Positions 1 to 10,114 of a stretch of DNA of 64,000 nt are shown here, in pieces (within the stretch, counting starts at the first letter, position 1; every line of letters starts with the position of its first letter). Origin of the DNA: Pseudisothecium myosuroides (lineage: Eukaryota > Streptophyta > Bryopsida > Hypnales > Lembophyllaceae); the NCBI GenBank assembly GCA_951799445.1, contig OX637288.1:14262501-14326500 (forward strand), in the 5' to 3' direction. The position numbers were made by a program, and so were the translations under genes. A model generated the notes under the pieces. That model was not told where the DNA came from. It ran no database searches and saw only the letters and a list, made by a program, of their open reading frames with translations.

Positions 1-1609
1 GTTGACAACAGCAAGTTGCTCAACTGGATCATGAACCCGGAGGAGGTATATGTGTGACAGAACGTCTTCAGCGGTCAAAGACGCTGCGGAAGATCCTGAT
101 GACATATTCCCAAGATCGTCGATGACGGCTTCTGTGATCTGCGATACGCGTTCCATCATGAAGCTCCCTTCTGTATCTGAAATATGAAACCAGAAAGTTG
201 TGAGTTGCCGTGTTGAGATGGTGGAAGTGGAATCAACTCGATTTGAGAGGGAAAATCACGATGCTGGTATTCTAGTCTCTGAAACTCCACGCACCTATAT
301 AAATAGCATGGCCTCCAACTCCACCATATTCTACTGGAATTTGCACATTAACAGCCAACTGCATACTGGCCATAAGGCACACCGATGAAGCTGTTAAAAA
401 AACATAATATTCTAGAGAACCCTTGTTCGGCACCATCTGAATTGGAATATAAATGAATTTAGACATCTTGTTTTGCAATGTTGAGCTCAATTTGAACAAG
501 GGAGAGCTCCCTAAGCCAAGGAGCCATTGTCTTCCCATGTGAGAGCATGTCAGAGGTTAATATTGCTTGATTTGGCATGGCTCTGTTCTAAATAACTCAT
601 AGTTAGCACTATTCTCAAAAGGTGCAGTAGTACACAAGAATGTTACCAAACCAAACGAGAAGCACCAGCCAAATGTTCGGATCACCAAAAGCTAAAAAAT
701 TTGAGATAACACACGCAAAAAAAATCGGTAGCCATTCAAATTTTTTTCTATAGGTACGGCAGACACCAGGACTTGAATACCAATAGTACCCATCATGAAC
801 GAAAAATAGGTTAGCAAAATGCATTACCTGAGCTGTGTCTTGCCAACACCAGGTACACCACCTAACCCCAAAATCCACCCACAGCAAATGAAATTCTTCA
901 CCAGCAAAGCGATTGACACAATGATATGACATTGAATACAATTTCATTGATGACGTTCTTCGATGAGTCTTCATAAAGGTGCAGACACTTACAAATTTCA
1001 GTGAGCTCTTTGGATAAAATCCCCCCGCCAAGAATCTTGTCCACTTCTACACTACCTGTTGCAATTCTCCTCCTTCCCTTCTCACGAATGAGTAGATCCC
1101 ACGCTGTCGTTGACGCTGAAAAGGTGAGGAAAATTCAGGAATTGGCAGGAGCGCAGAATGTATCTTCACGAACCAAGTGCAAGAGGATTGCAAGCTCGAA
1201 AGAGTCTAATGGAAGGGAGAAAGGTTATAAAAGGAAGAATGAAGACCGGCAAGAGGACCACCAATGCCAATGTGATCGCTGGAAGCTCGCGGCACTAACT
1301 TCAACACCACCCGCGCTTCCTCAACTGTAATGTGCGCTTCTGCAAACGGAAACCTCTCAATAGATAATCATCATCTTGATAAATTCAATGCTAAAATTTG
1401 CATCTGAAATCACAGCTTGCTTCGAAAACTAAAATCCAACTGCAGAACATGGATACTTAACGTCTTAGAATGCTTAAAAACACAATATGAAAATCACCAT
1501 GTGCGAGCTGGAAGGGAGTCACAGCGGCAAAAGCAGCAGTCGTATGAAACCCTGCTGCAAGAAGCTTGGATCGCAGCGATGGCGGCAACATCAGTGTCAA
1601 CACGTCCAT
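1..1609 (-). CDS. RAD51C: DNA repair recombinase RAD51C, 5' part (gene cut by window edge)
   Basis: RecA/RAD51-family ATPase of homologous recombination and meiosis, acting in the nucleus with other RAD51 paralogs. Six minus-strand exons can be joined in phase: 1609-1498, 1339-1262, 1115-993, 861-828, 365-295 and 176-1 (continuing off the edge), together 198 codons. All junctions are GT-AG. The start MDVLTLMLPPSLRSKL followed by LLAAGFHTT fits the helical N-domain of RAD51C. Exon 3 gives VEVDKILGGG. The exon 3/4 junction gives the Walker A motif GVPGVGKTQL. Exon 5 gives QLAVNVQIPVEYGG, and exon 6 opens with DTEGSFMMERV. These match plant and animal RAD51C segment by segment. The C-terminal half, including Walker B, lies outside the window. 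The exon 2 donor at 1261 (GTGGTC) is the weakest junction. The gene is divergent from SECE1. Confidence 0.9.
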
Positions 1610-2360
1610 AGCTGCTGCGCTCGAGCTTCAAGTAACAGACCAAGACCTACTGTTGTCGCCCCCAAAGTCCAAATAGATCCCTCGGAAACCTATATCAAAG
1701 AATTTCCTTGAAGCTCTTTAAGGAATTTCAGCAAGCAGGCTTCTGCAAGTGACAACTCCCCCGCCCAAAGCGAAAGTTCGAAAAACAGGGTTGACGAAAA
1801 GCTCAGGCTGCTTCATCCTCTGTTCATCCATCCCCTGTTTCTGGTGGTCTTTCCTCAATGCATGTGCAGATGTTTTGCAGGTTTTCACGCTGTGAAATTT
1901 GTGGTAACGGAAGCGGCTGTCACGGCGACTGGACAGTTTTTTGTGGTGAGCACCTTCGTGGCTTTGTGTAGAACACATGTTGAAGTCAATTTTGAGGGTG
2001 AAACTTGGACTTGGGAATGGCATTGCGAATGTGTGAATCTCAGATGCTTTGTGTGCATATCCTGTTTTTCTCAGGCGGAAGAAACAATTTGGGTGTGCAC
2101 GGCTTGGGTTTACTATTTTGGGTTTCCTTTTCTGTGCCATTTGAGACAGAGCGGGTGGGTTGTGACCACTCTTGAAAATTCGTAGGTTCACTGGTTGCGA
2201 ATTCAGACACAACCAGACGAAAATCAAGAGATGTCATTGTTGGTAGTAGGGGTACTGATGGAGAAATTGCATGCGTTATTTGCAGACTAGCGCTGTGTGT
2301 CTGCTCTCGGAGTTGTAGGGTTTCACAGAGCTAACGTTACACTGCAGCAACGATTTTCCC
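1610..2360. promoter_or_regulatory. Shared upstream region between RAD51C and SECE1
   Basis: About 750 bp between two head-to-head genes, so it should hold both promoters and 5' UTRs. A 169-codon minus-strand ORF (1718-2227) crosses it, but it shows no domain and I read it as chance or 5' UTR. No clear TATA box was picked out for either gene. Confidence 0.5.
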
Positions 2361-2384
2361 ATGTATCAATTAAAGCTCCACCCT

Positions 2385-2393
2385 AACCCTAAA
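2385..2393 (+). promoter_or_regulatory. telo-box AACCCTAAA just before the SECE1 start
   Basis: AACCCTAAA lies 4 bp before the chosen SECE1 ATG. Telo-boxes of this form are common in the 5' regions of plant housekeeping and translation-related genes. The function here is inferred. Confidence 0.4.
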
Positions 2394-2396
2394 GAT

Positions 2397-3264
2397 ATGA
2401 GCGTAATTTCTTCTTGTTTGCATCGGTATGATCCTTCCACACATAGGAGCAAAGGATTGTCTCCATTTGCATCTAGGGTTTCTTCTGAAGGTTTATCTAG
2501 TACAAGTTTTCACAACTGGAATAGCAATGGAAGACGGAACCAAATTAAAGCCAGACTTTCAGTTTTCGGAATGTCGTCGCGAGGTGGAGGATATTTACGT
2601 GGTGGAGAGGAAAGGGTTAGGTTTAGTACCACAAGCACGAGAGCTTACAGGGAAGAGGACTGGGCGAAGCTTTTTCAGCCGGAGGCTTTGAATAAGGAAG
2701 AGCTGAAAGAGTACTTGAACGAGGATCCTGTTTGGCTGTGGGTTTTCAAATCATGGCATAGGTTTGTGCATTCCTGTCCCAGAATTTTTTTAGGGTTTTG
2801 CTTGAAATGCATGTTGCAGCAGATGCACTTAACTCTCACATATGTCTAATGATGTTTTGTGCTCATTCATTGTATTTGCAGTGGTATCAAGGGCGCTTTA
2901 CTATTTTTGTGGACACAACCAGGGCAGATTAAGTACATCGAATGGCCATCGGTGAAGAGTACTGTAAGAATGAAAACTAACCTTCCTCCTTTCTTGATGA
3001 TTTCTATGACTTCTTGCGGTGTAAACTATTGCTGAATTTGATTTCTTCGTCCATCTGTAGTGGACCCCCAATTGGAACTGTCCTGTTCAGATGATTGTGC
3101 AGTTCCTTCTGCTCACTGACCGTACCCATGTGTATGTACGTGCTTTGCAGGTGAAGATGGCGCTTCTGACGCTTGTAGTCGTCATGTTTCTCATGGTTTT
3201 CCTGTACACCGTAGACTCCCTTTTCCGTCATCTGCTGAAGAGCAGTATGAAGCCAATAGCGTAG
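2397..3264 (+). CDS. SECE1: Plastid preprotein translocase subunit SecE (thylakoid SCY1-SECE1 channel)
   Basis: Small membrane subunit that pairs with SecY/SCY1 in the thylakoid protein-conducting channel. Three exons join in phase: 2397-2761, 2882-2963 and 3151-3264, with donors GTTTGT and GTAAGA and acceptors GCAG. The product is about 186 residues. The N-terminus (MSVISSCLHRYDPSTHRS) is rich in Ser, Thr and Arg and poor in acids, as expected of a plastid transit peptide. The SecE signature GQIKYIEWPSVKST spans exon 2, and exon 3 gives one membrane helix (MALLTLVVVMFLMVFLY). An in-frame ATG at 2361 would add 12 residues. I prefer 2397 because it begins a typical transit peptide. Length and single membrane span fit plant SECE1, about 177 residues in Arabidopsis as I recall. 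Confidence 0.85.
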
Positions 3265-3964
3265 GTTACTTGTATTCCTAGTGATTACGTTATTTCTGCA
3301 TTAGATATATCGTACGACTGAGTAACATATCTGGAGAGCCTTATGTGAAAGAACCCACTCTTCTCTTCTGTAGCTGCGACCTAACACATAAAGACTTCCG
3401 AGAGGCACACACAGCCTCAAGAATGTATTGTTTTTCCTTCGGCGGTGCCCCCAGCCAGATTTCCGTCAAGTGACGTGTGCGCAGAGAAATTGGCGACTCA
3501 TTGCAGGAAGCCACTGGCTAGTGCCTGGGAGGGCACCTTCAGTGGAATTTCAATTTGGATACAATAGTACCTTCATCGTATTAGCGAGCAGCTGAAGCGA
3601 CATGGCCGTAGCGCGGATGATGTACAGAGAAAACGGGTGGCAGACTCGACGTGACAGTAGTGATACTGCTGGTGTTGGCTCTTGTCTGCTACTTCGGATT
3701 CACATTTCAGTGTGCAAATTAAACATATGTTTATTGTTTGGGAACTGACTGACGGGATGTTGAGCGTACTGTAAATAGCAATACCCCTGTAGCAGGAAGA
3801 TAGAGATGGATGCACGTTTGCAGCTTTGAGCGACGAAGAATTGAGTGTGGTGGGATTGGACCGGCGTGTGCCCGATTAGAGAAAACAAGTTCTCGTCACC
3901 AGAAGCGCGCGCGAGAGAGGCAGGGAGGAGAGCGTTTTGTATGTAAGGGAGTGTTCTGTGATTT
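3265..3964. other. SECE1 3' flank and distal U2 promoter; no gene seen
   Basis: The first part is presumably the 3' UTR of SECE1. From about 3740 onward the sequence matches the flank of the second U2 gene (inverted, 34300-34540), so this part belongs to the duplicated U2 unit. No coding segment was recognised. Confidence 0.5.
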
Positions 3965-4009
3965 ATCCCATATGGATTGGAGGCGGGCAGGGGGGCTGTG
4001 GAGTATAAG
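3965..4009 (+). promoter_or_regulatory. Plant snRNA promoter of U2 copy 1: USE and TATA box
   Basis: ATCCCATATGG at 3965-3975 resembles the plant upstream sequence element (RTCCCACATCG) and starts 70 bp before the U2 5' end. TATAAG at 4004-4009 lies about 30 bp before it. This spacing fits a Pol II-type plant snRNA promoter. Confidence 0.8.
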
Positions 4010-4034
4010 AAGGCCAGGGAGAGAAGGGAGAAGC

Positions 4035-4230
4035 ATACCTTTCTCGGCCTTTTGGCTAAGATCAAGTGTAGTATCTGTTCTTATCAGTTTAATATCTGAT
4101 ACGGGGGTCATCGATCCCCATGATATTAATCTAATTTTTCTGGGGAGCGGGGCCACCCGGCAGCTTGCTGCCCGGCCCCGCGCGCGTCGCGTTGGTATCG
4201 CACTACCTCCTTGGCTGGCGCAGCCCTCCC
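4035..4230 (+). ncRNA. U2: U2 spliceosomal snRNA, copy 1
   Basis: Branch-point-recognising RNA of the major spliceosome. It starts ATACCTTTCTCGGCC. The branch-point recognition sequence GTAGTA is at 4068-4073, RNA positions 34-39, exactly as in known U2, which fixes the 5' end. An Sm-type U-rich site (AATTTTTC) is at 4133-4140, followed by GC-rich stem-loops. The 3' end is set from the usual plant length of about 196 nt. The sequence CCAGGAGGGGA with a nearby AAACCCTAAA just downstream is conserved at the second copy and may contain the 3'-end signal. Confidence 0.95.
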
Positions 4231-4340
4231 CCCCTCCCCACCAGGAGGGGAACCCAAACGAAACCCTAAACAGAAAATTGTGTTGCCACACACTCTTTAG
4301 GTCACCGTTAGCCGTATAACTCTTCATTTGTGGTTCAATG

Positions 4341-4515
4341 TATGATTTGTGATACACTGTTATTTATGTATGTATGGACTGTGATACACTGTTATTTATG
4401 TATGGTTTGTGATACACTGTTATTTATATATGGATTGTGATACATTGTTATTTATGTATGATTTGTGATGCACTGTTATTTATGTATGGGTTTGTGATAC
4501 ATTGTTATTTACGTA
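4341..4515. repeat. 28-bp minisatellite, about six copies
   Basis: Tandem copies of a unit resembling TTTGTGATACACTGTTATTT plus ATGTATGA. One unit carries an extra TATG. Variation is mostly single-base changes (CACTG or CATTG, GATAC or GATGC). It lies just 3' of U2 copy 1 and is absent from U2 copy 2. Confidence 0.85.
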
Positions 4516-5158
4516 TTATCATGATCATAAATTTACTTCGTCCTCAAAAAAATATTTGGTCAATATTTTTCCAATCAAATACCATTGTACTCATAATGTA
4601 CTATTCGGCTACAAAGGGCTTTTAGACCTTTGAAGGTGGACAAATCTATTTCCATATAAGATGCAAAAATCTTGGGGCCAACTCTAAGATGGGCACATAT
4701 TTTTTTGAAATGTGCCCTTGTTTCATGAATCAAACGCAAGTGGAATAATAAAATTTTGATTAAAATTGTAATTTTTGTAAATTTTTGAAGTGGTCTTTGG
4801 TGAAATTACAAAACCATTCATAGAGTGGAGTCATGAACATCCTACAAACATCTCATAAGTGCTCTCCCATCTATCCAATGGTACTTAAGTATTCACCCAA
4901 GCAAAAAGGAGGAAAATGATCCTATTTCAAATATGCAACCCTTCCAAGTGCAAAATTGTCAGTAGCCCCAAATTTAGTGTATCTAAAAACCATTGTTTAA
5001 TTCTAAATTACCATTCTTTTGCCACAATTATATTGAAGTCATAAAATCATTGGTGTAATTGTTTCCAGAAAATGAATGGATTTGGATGATTTTTGGACGC
5101 TATTTGGGCCAAAAGTACGATAACAAAATTAAATATCGAATTGAAATGGGTTTGTCTA

Positions 5159-5400
5159 CCTTAACCTAGAAGGAAGGGCTAGTCACTATGAAAATCATCC
5201 TTTTTGGTAGTATGTGAATCATTTGTTTAAGAAAATTGAAGAGCACTCATTGGAGGTCAAACTACTATATAAGACCTCCCTTTTTCACCCCAAATTTCAA
5301 GGATGAAAATTTGCACTTTTGTCTTACATAGAAGGATTCTTTGTCGTCCATCAAGCTCTTAGAATCCGCAATGACTTTACAAGATTAGTCCTTTACAAAC
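5159..5400. repeat. Dispersed repeat copy (partner at 63081-63330)
   Basis: Begins TTAACCTAGAAGGAAGGG and shares, in the same order, ATCATCCTTTTTGG, GTGAATCATT, GCACTCATTGGAGGTC and ATAAGACCTCCCTTTT with the segment at 63.1 kb. The TTAA plus CCT-AAGG start suggests a diverged branch of the TTAA-flanked family. Confidence 0.55.
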
Positions 5401-5468
5401 CAGGAGTAGTCTAAATTTTCAAAATTGTGAAGAAGCATTATAAAATACAACTTAGAAGCAAAATTTAA

Positions 5469-5690
5469 CCCCTAAAGTGCCAAGGTCTTTTTTGTCAAAA
5501 ATCACTCAAAACTGCCACATTTTCAATGCAAACAACAAAAAATTTCAACATTTGTTTTTTTTGCATATGCAACCGCAGATCTTGCACTAGACTAGTATGA
5601 GAATATTTGGAAGAAATTTCAGAAACTTTGACTAAATTGATATCAAGATATAAGCTTTTATAGTAAAATAGAGGGGGGGGGGTTCTAGCT
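5469..5690. mobile_element. Truncated TTAA-flanked element (CCCCTAAAG end)
   Basis: TTAA at 5465-5468 is followed by CCCCTAAAGTGCCAAGG. The next 200 bp match the left part of the element at 57051 in order (AAAACTGCCA, then TTTGCA, then CTAGTATGAGA). No matching second end was found, so this is a broken copy. Confidence 0.6.
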
Positions 5691-7627
5691 TGATTAGATT
5701 ATGAGACTTTGATTCTTTTGAACTAAAATTGTATTGCAAATTGTAAATTGTAAATTTTTTTAAATTGAAGGATTGAATTGAGAATTCGGAAAAGAATAAA
5801 AAAAAACAAGGCTATCTAAGTCATGGCATGATATAATGTCAGAAAGTCATGATGCGTGATGTGACCCAAACTTGAAGTTCATTATGATGGAATATCCTAA
5901 CAATTTGGATGGAATATCATAAAATTCTCTAAAAATAACAATATAAATTAGATTAACATGTTAAAAAAGTAGTGATACATTTGATTTTTCTTCCATGATT
6001 GTCATACAATAGTGTTAAAATGTTTAGAATTTAGGGTTTATTTAGGGTTAGGGTTCTTAAGATTTTGATGGAATTTTGACATTTCATAATGCGTCATGAC
6101 AAACATGGCGTGACTTCATAACATGAAAACTCCAAGGCTCGTCAGGATAGAAAACCAAGCAAAAAAAAACTTATAATTTTTATTTTTTAAAGAATTGTTA
6201 AGTTGAAGTAGGTGCAAGATAAAAGGATAAACTAAATTGTTGTTAGCTCTAAGATGGAATTGAAGCACATTAATCCCAAAGATGAGATTGTTCTAAATAA
6301 CAAACTATATCATGATTATAAGATGTATACATGGAAAGATTGTGTTGTAATTCCTTCAATGAATACATCCTCTATTAATAAGTATGTATTATCTTAACAA
6401 CACTTTATATTTAGATTCTATTTCATTTTTACAAATGTATTTTTAATTTAAGATCTCCTCCAAACAAGTCTGTTTGTTTTAAAAATTAGAAGGATTTATT
6501 GCAACCTAATGGTCTTGTTGTAATATATGCCACCATATCCACTATATAACAACTTTAAACATAAATTTGTTGTAAAGAGATTTGTTCAGATACAAAATGG
6601 TAATGAATATGAATGTCTTTTGTATAATTTTGAAATTTATTTATACCCAGCACAACTAAAGTGCTTTGATTGTTGCATTGTAATGTTATTAGAGAAGTAA
6701 TTGAAATTTTAAATAATTTAAGAGTTGACAAAGTCAAATAGCTTCTTTTGTGCATTTTATAAATATCTTGTATTTGACTTTTTATTTAATAAAGCCACAA
6801 ATTAGTGGCCAAATCTACCATCAAGGTTACAAAATGGAATCTACCATCAAGTTTAGAATCTTCAAACATATTATTGAAATAAAAAAATTTGTATAGAATA
6901 TTTTAATTTTAAGCATTTCTTGAATCTAAATTAATTCCTAAAGGTTTTTGATCTAAAATAAAAAAATAGTTACACAAATGCTAAAACAATGTTTTTTAAA
7001 AATAGAGTTGTAAGCCAAAATGAATCCAATTTTTAGAATTTTTAACCATAGGATCTTATAATTGACAAGTATTTGGCTCTTGCTTACAACAATTGGGGTC
7101 TAATATCAATGTAAGGTAGGCATGCTAGTCACCACACAGACAGACTCTGAAGCCTTCTTTTGAACAAATTCCAAGTTAATTTTCTTTGAAATTTGGTGCA
7201 CTAAGTCCATGTCAAGTGCAGACTTTGGTGATAATCAAATCAAGCAATGAGATTGTATAAATTCAACACAATTGTAAATCTTGCCAATAAGGTTTAATTT
7301 GTATTTTTTTTAAAAGCCCTTCACCACATAGCATGCAATGGCTATGCGGTTACTGGGAAGAAGCATTCTTTTAGTGGGAAAATTGCGCAACTTGTGTGCA
7401 GTCGGTGTCCAATTCTACGCGGTGTATGGTAAATGCATGGCACGTCTACCTTATGTGTTAAAAATGATTGAGCAAAGAACAACACAATGTTTTTTTCAAG
7501 ATTGCTTAAGTTTTTGGCAATGTGGATTTTTTAAGCTTTTGAGCTCTATTACCAAACATTGGATCTTTATAAAAAAATTAGATCCTACACAAGCTAGGTT
7601 AAGTTGATTTTCCAATTTCAACAAAAA

Positions 7628-7651
7628 TTAAATAATAATAATAATAATAAT
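7628..7651. repeat. (AAT)n microsatellite
   Basis: About seven uninterrupted AAT units. Confidence 0.85.
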
Positions 7652-9715
7652 CTTAGTACTTCACTTAATCCAAACACTCAATTTTTTTTTCAAGTTCAAA
7701 AGAACTTTAAAGGTGAAGAAAATAAAAATAAAAATTGGTAGAAATGTACCAACCCTAATCCTTCACTTACAGTATACTAATTTGTTCTAATAGTATTGTG
7801 ATACTATTTAACCAAATTTACACTACATTTATATTAATTAAATTAGTAGAGGCTAAAATATTATTGTAATTGTACCAATTTCTACAAAATGGCCCTAATT
7901 ACGCAGGTGACAATAATCTTGCACCCTCACTAAAAGGACACATCACAGTACACCTATTTGCAAAGTGTTTCTCATCAATACCAAGTCCTACAAATTCTAC
8001 TAATAATTAATGCATAGGCTCTTTTGATGAGAGTTAAGGATTGTTTTTGGTTGAAGGAGGGTTGATCTTCAACAATGCATCCTTAGGGATGTGTGTTACT
8101 CTGAACAATCATCTTTGCTTAATTGTGGGCCATATCATAAAGTAAAACAGCCCATTATGGACAAAAGACCCATTGTGGACACCTAGGAATGACCCCATTA
8201 TGATTTTCTTCTAGTGAATGAGATTTGGGCCACAATCAATGTCTTAGCTAACCGAAATGGAGTGATTAGTGACCACAATAGGAACTTCTAGCTTTTTAGT
8301 ATTAATTCATTGTAGGAAGTGATCGTTTTAGGGCTTCCATGTTAAAAAATATTGTAAATGCTTTAGGTGAGTAAGATGACCGTTACAAATACGGTTTTTG
8401 TTGGTTTTGGGATAACCTAGAGACTCTTTTAGGCCATCATGGGCTAAACACTTCAAAAATTCATAACAAATTCACACTTTGTCGAAAAAATGAAATTTCA
8501 ATTGCTCTCGCCATTTCTATCACTTGTCTTTATGTGAAAAAAAAATAAAAAATTTCAGCAATGACATGAGGGCAAACTCCCCATGATTTTGTCCGTAATG
8601 GGCTGTTTTACTTTATATTAGTCAATGATGGAATACTTCCAAATATTAGATAATTCACCAAGCATATTCAACAGATTGATGAATAAGAATTTTTTGGGGA
8701 GGGAATACTAAAAATAAAAGGCACATTGAATTGTCTAGTGAAGGGCAAAGGCGTTTTCTGATGATAGATACAAACCTATGTGAACTCAAATTGAGGTCAC
8801 AACTTTTTCTACAATTCCTTAATTTTCATGCTGTATATGGGAGCCAAATCCATAAGTATTTATCATTTTCAAAATGTTAAGGTTTTAATAGTACTGAGAG
8901 ACTAAAAAATTGGTATTAAGTCATATGTGACTAGTCATTGGCATGTGTACAATAGATACAAAAACAAAAAATATTTCTTCAAACCTTGTAAAATGAACAA
9001 AGTGGGAAGGGGACACTTCCATAATTTTCACCCCTGTCTACAGAGGAGCCAAGTCCAAGGCACTCCTAAAACAATAGAGGATTTTCTTAAAATAAACTAA
9101 TTCCAATTCAAAAATACTACAATACATTCACTAGGAATATCAACAATTGGACTATAAGCTTCATCCAAGACAACAAAGTAGGGAGACTAGAGTATAAGAA
9201 AACCAAAGACATGGTGATCACAAATAAAAAAAATTCAATTTCACTTGCACATCTACAAAGAGTAGGTCAGTGTGCAGAAGCAACTCCATCAAAATGAAAT
9301 GCACCTAAATATAAACATTAAAAAATCCAAAACAATTTAAGGTTGTAAGGTAGAAGACACTAAAGTGTTAGGATTTGACATTATGTCCTGTGATCACTCA
9401 TGTTACCAACAACAACTCACCAATTCATTCATACAATTGATTAGACATATTAGCAACATGTAGTAGCATGACTTTACTTGACTAGATATCTTTCAATAGA
9501 AATGGGATTGTCTACTGTAACTAAAAAATAATAGTATTCCACCTATTGCTTTGAAATTGTGCAAGAATCATACAAAAGTAAGAAAAAAAAATGAAATTTC
9601 AGTAGATTCAACTCTTATACCCAAAGAGCTCCCTAGAGCTCTAGACCTCTCCACCAAAATACATTTAGAAAAATGCAATTGTAAACCAACATAAATCATA
9701 TCCTCCACCTTGATT

Positions 9716-9742
9716 TAGATTCAAACCTCTCAATTGAATCTA
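9716..9742 (-). other. 9-bp hairpin in the kinase 3' flank, copy 1
   Basis: TAGATTCAA and TTGAATCTA form a perfect 9-bp stem about 370 bp beyond the kinase stop. The homologous site in copy 2 (23214-23240) has a changed but still perfect stem. See findings. Confidence 0.45.
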
Positions 9743-10114
9743 TCATACTAAAATGCTAACAATGACTGAAATAAAAACCTCAAACTAACTTCAAGACAAA
9801 ATATCTAAGTTCTACAAACCCATACCAATCAAGGATTTGAAAAACGGGAGAACGAATAGAATTCAAACCTAAAGCATGATATGAAACCCACAGCCAAACA
9901 AGATCTACATTCAAGTACTCTCTTCAACTCATCTTCCTCATAGCAAACCACTAAAATAATTTATGCATGATCTTCATCCCACTAAGCTCTCATAAAAACT
10001 ACTAACCAATCCTTTAGTCTGTGCACACCACCTATATACAACTCATACTAAAAGACCTACAATTACTAATACTATACTTGACAAACAATCAAGTAATACC
10101 TTGTAACAAAGGAC

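Larger units (their letters stand above)
4516..8689. other. AT-rich intergenic sequence with transposon remnants
   Basis: No coding segment is supported. It contains a copy of the dispersed repeat also seen at 63.1 kb (5159-5400), a TTAA-family remnant from 5469, scattered homopolymer runs, and an AAT microsatellite at about 7628-7651. The one longer ORF (7338-7607) shows no domain. Confidence 0.5.

Noticed and set aside
1718..2227. 169-codon minus-strand ORF between RAD51C and SECE1
   Set aside because: No domain, an overlapping ORF on the other strand, and it lies where the promoters of two genes must be.
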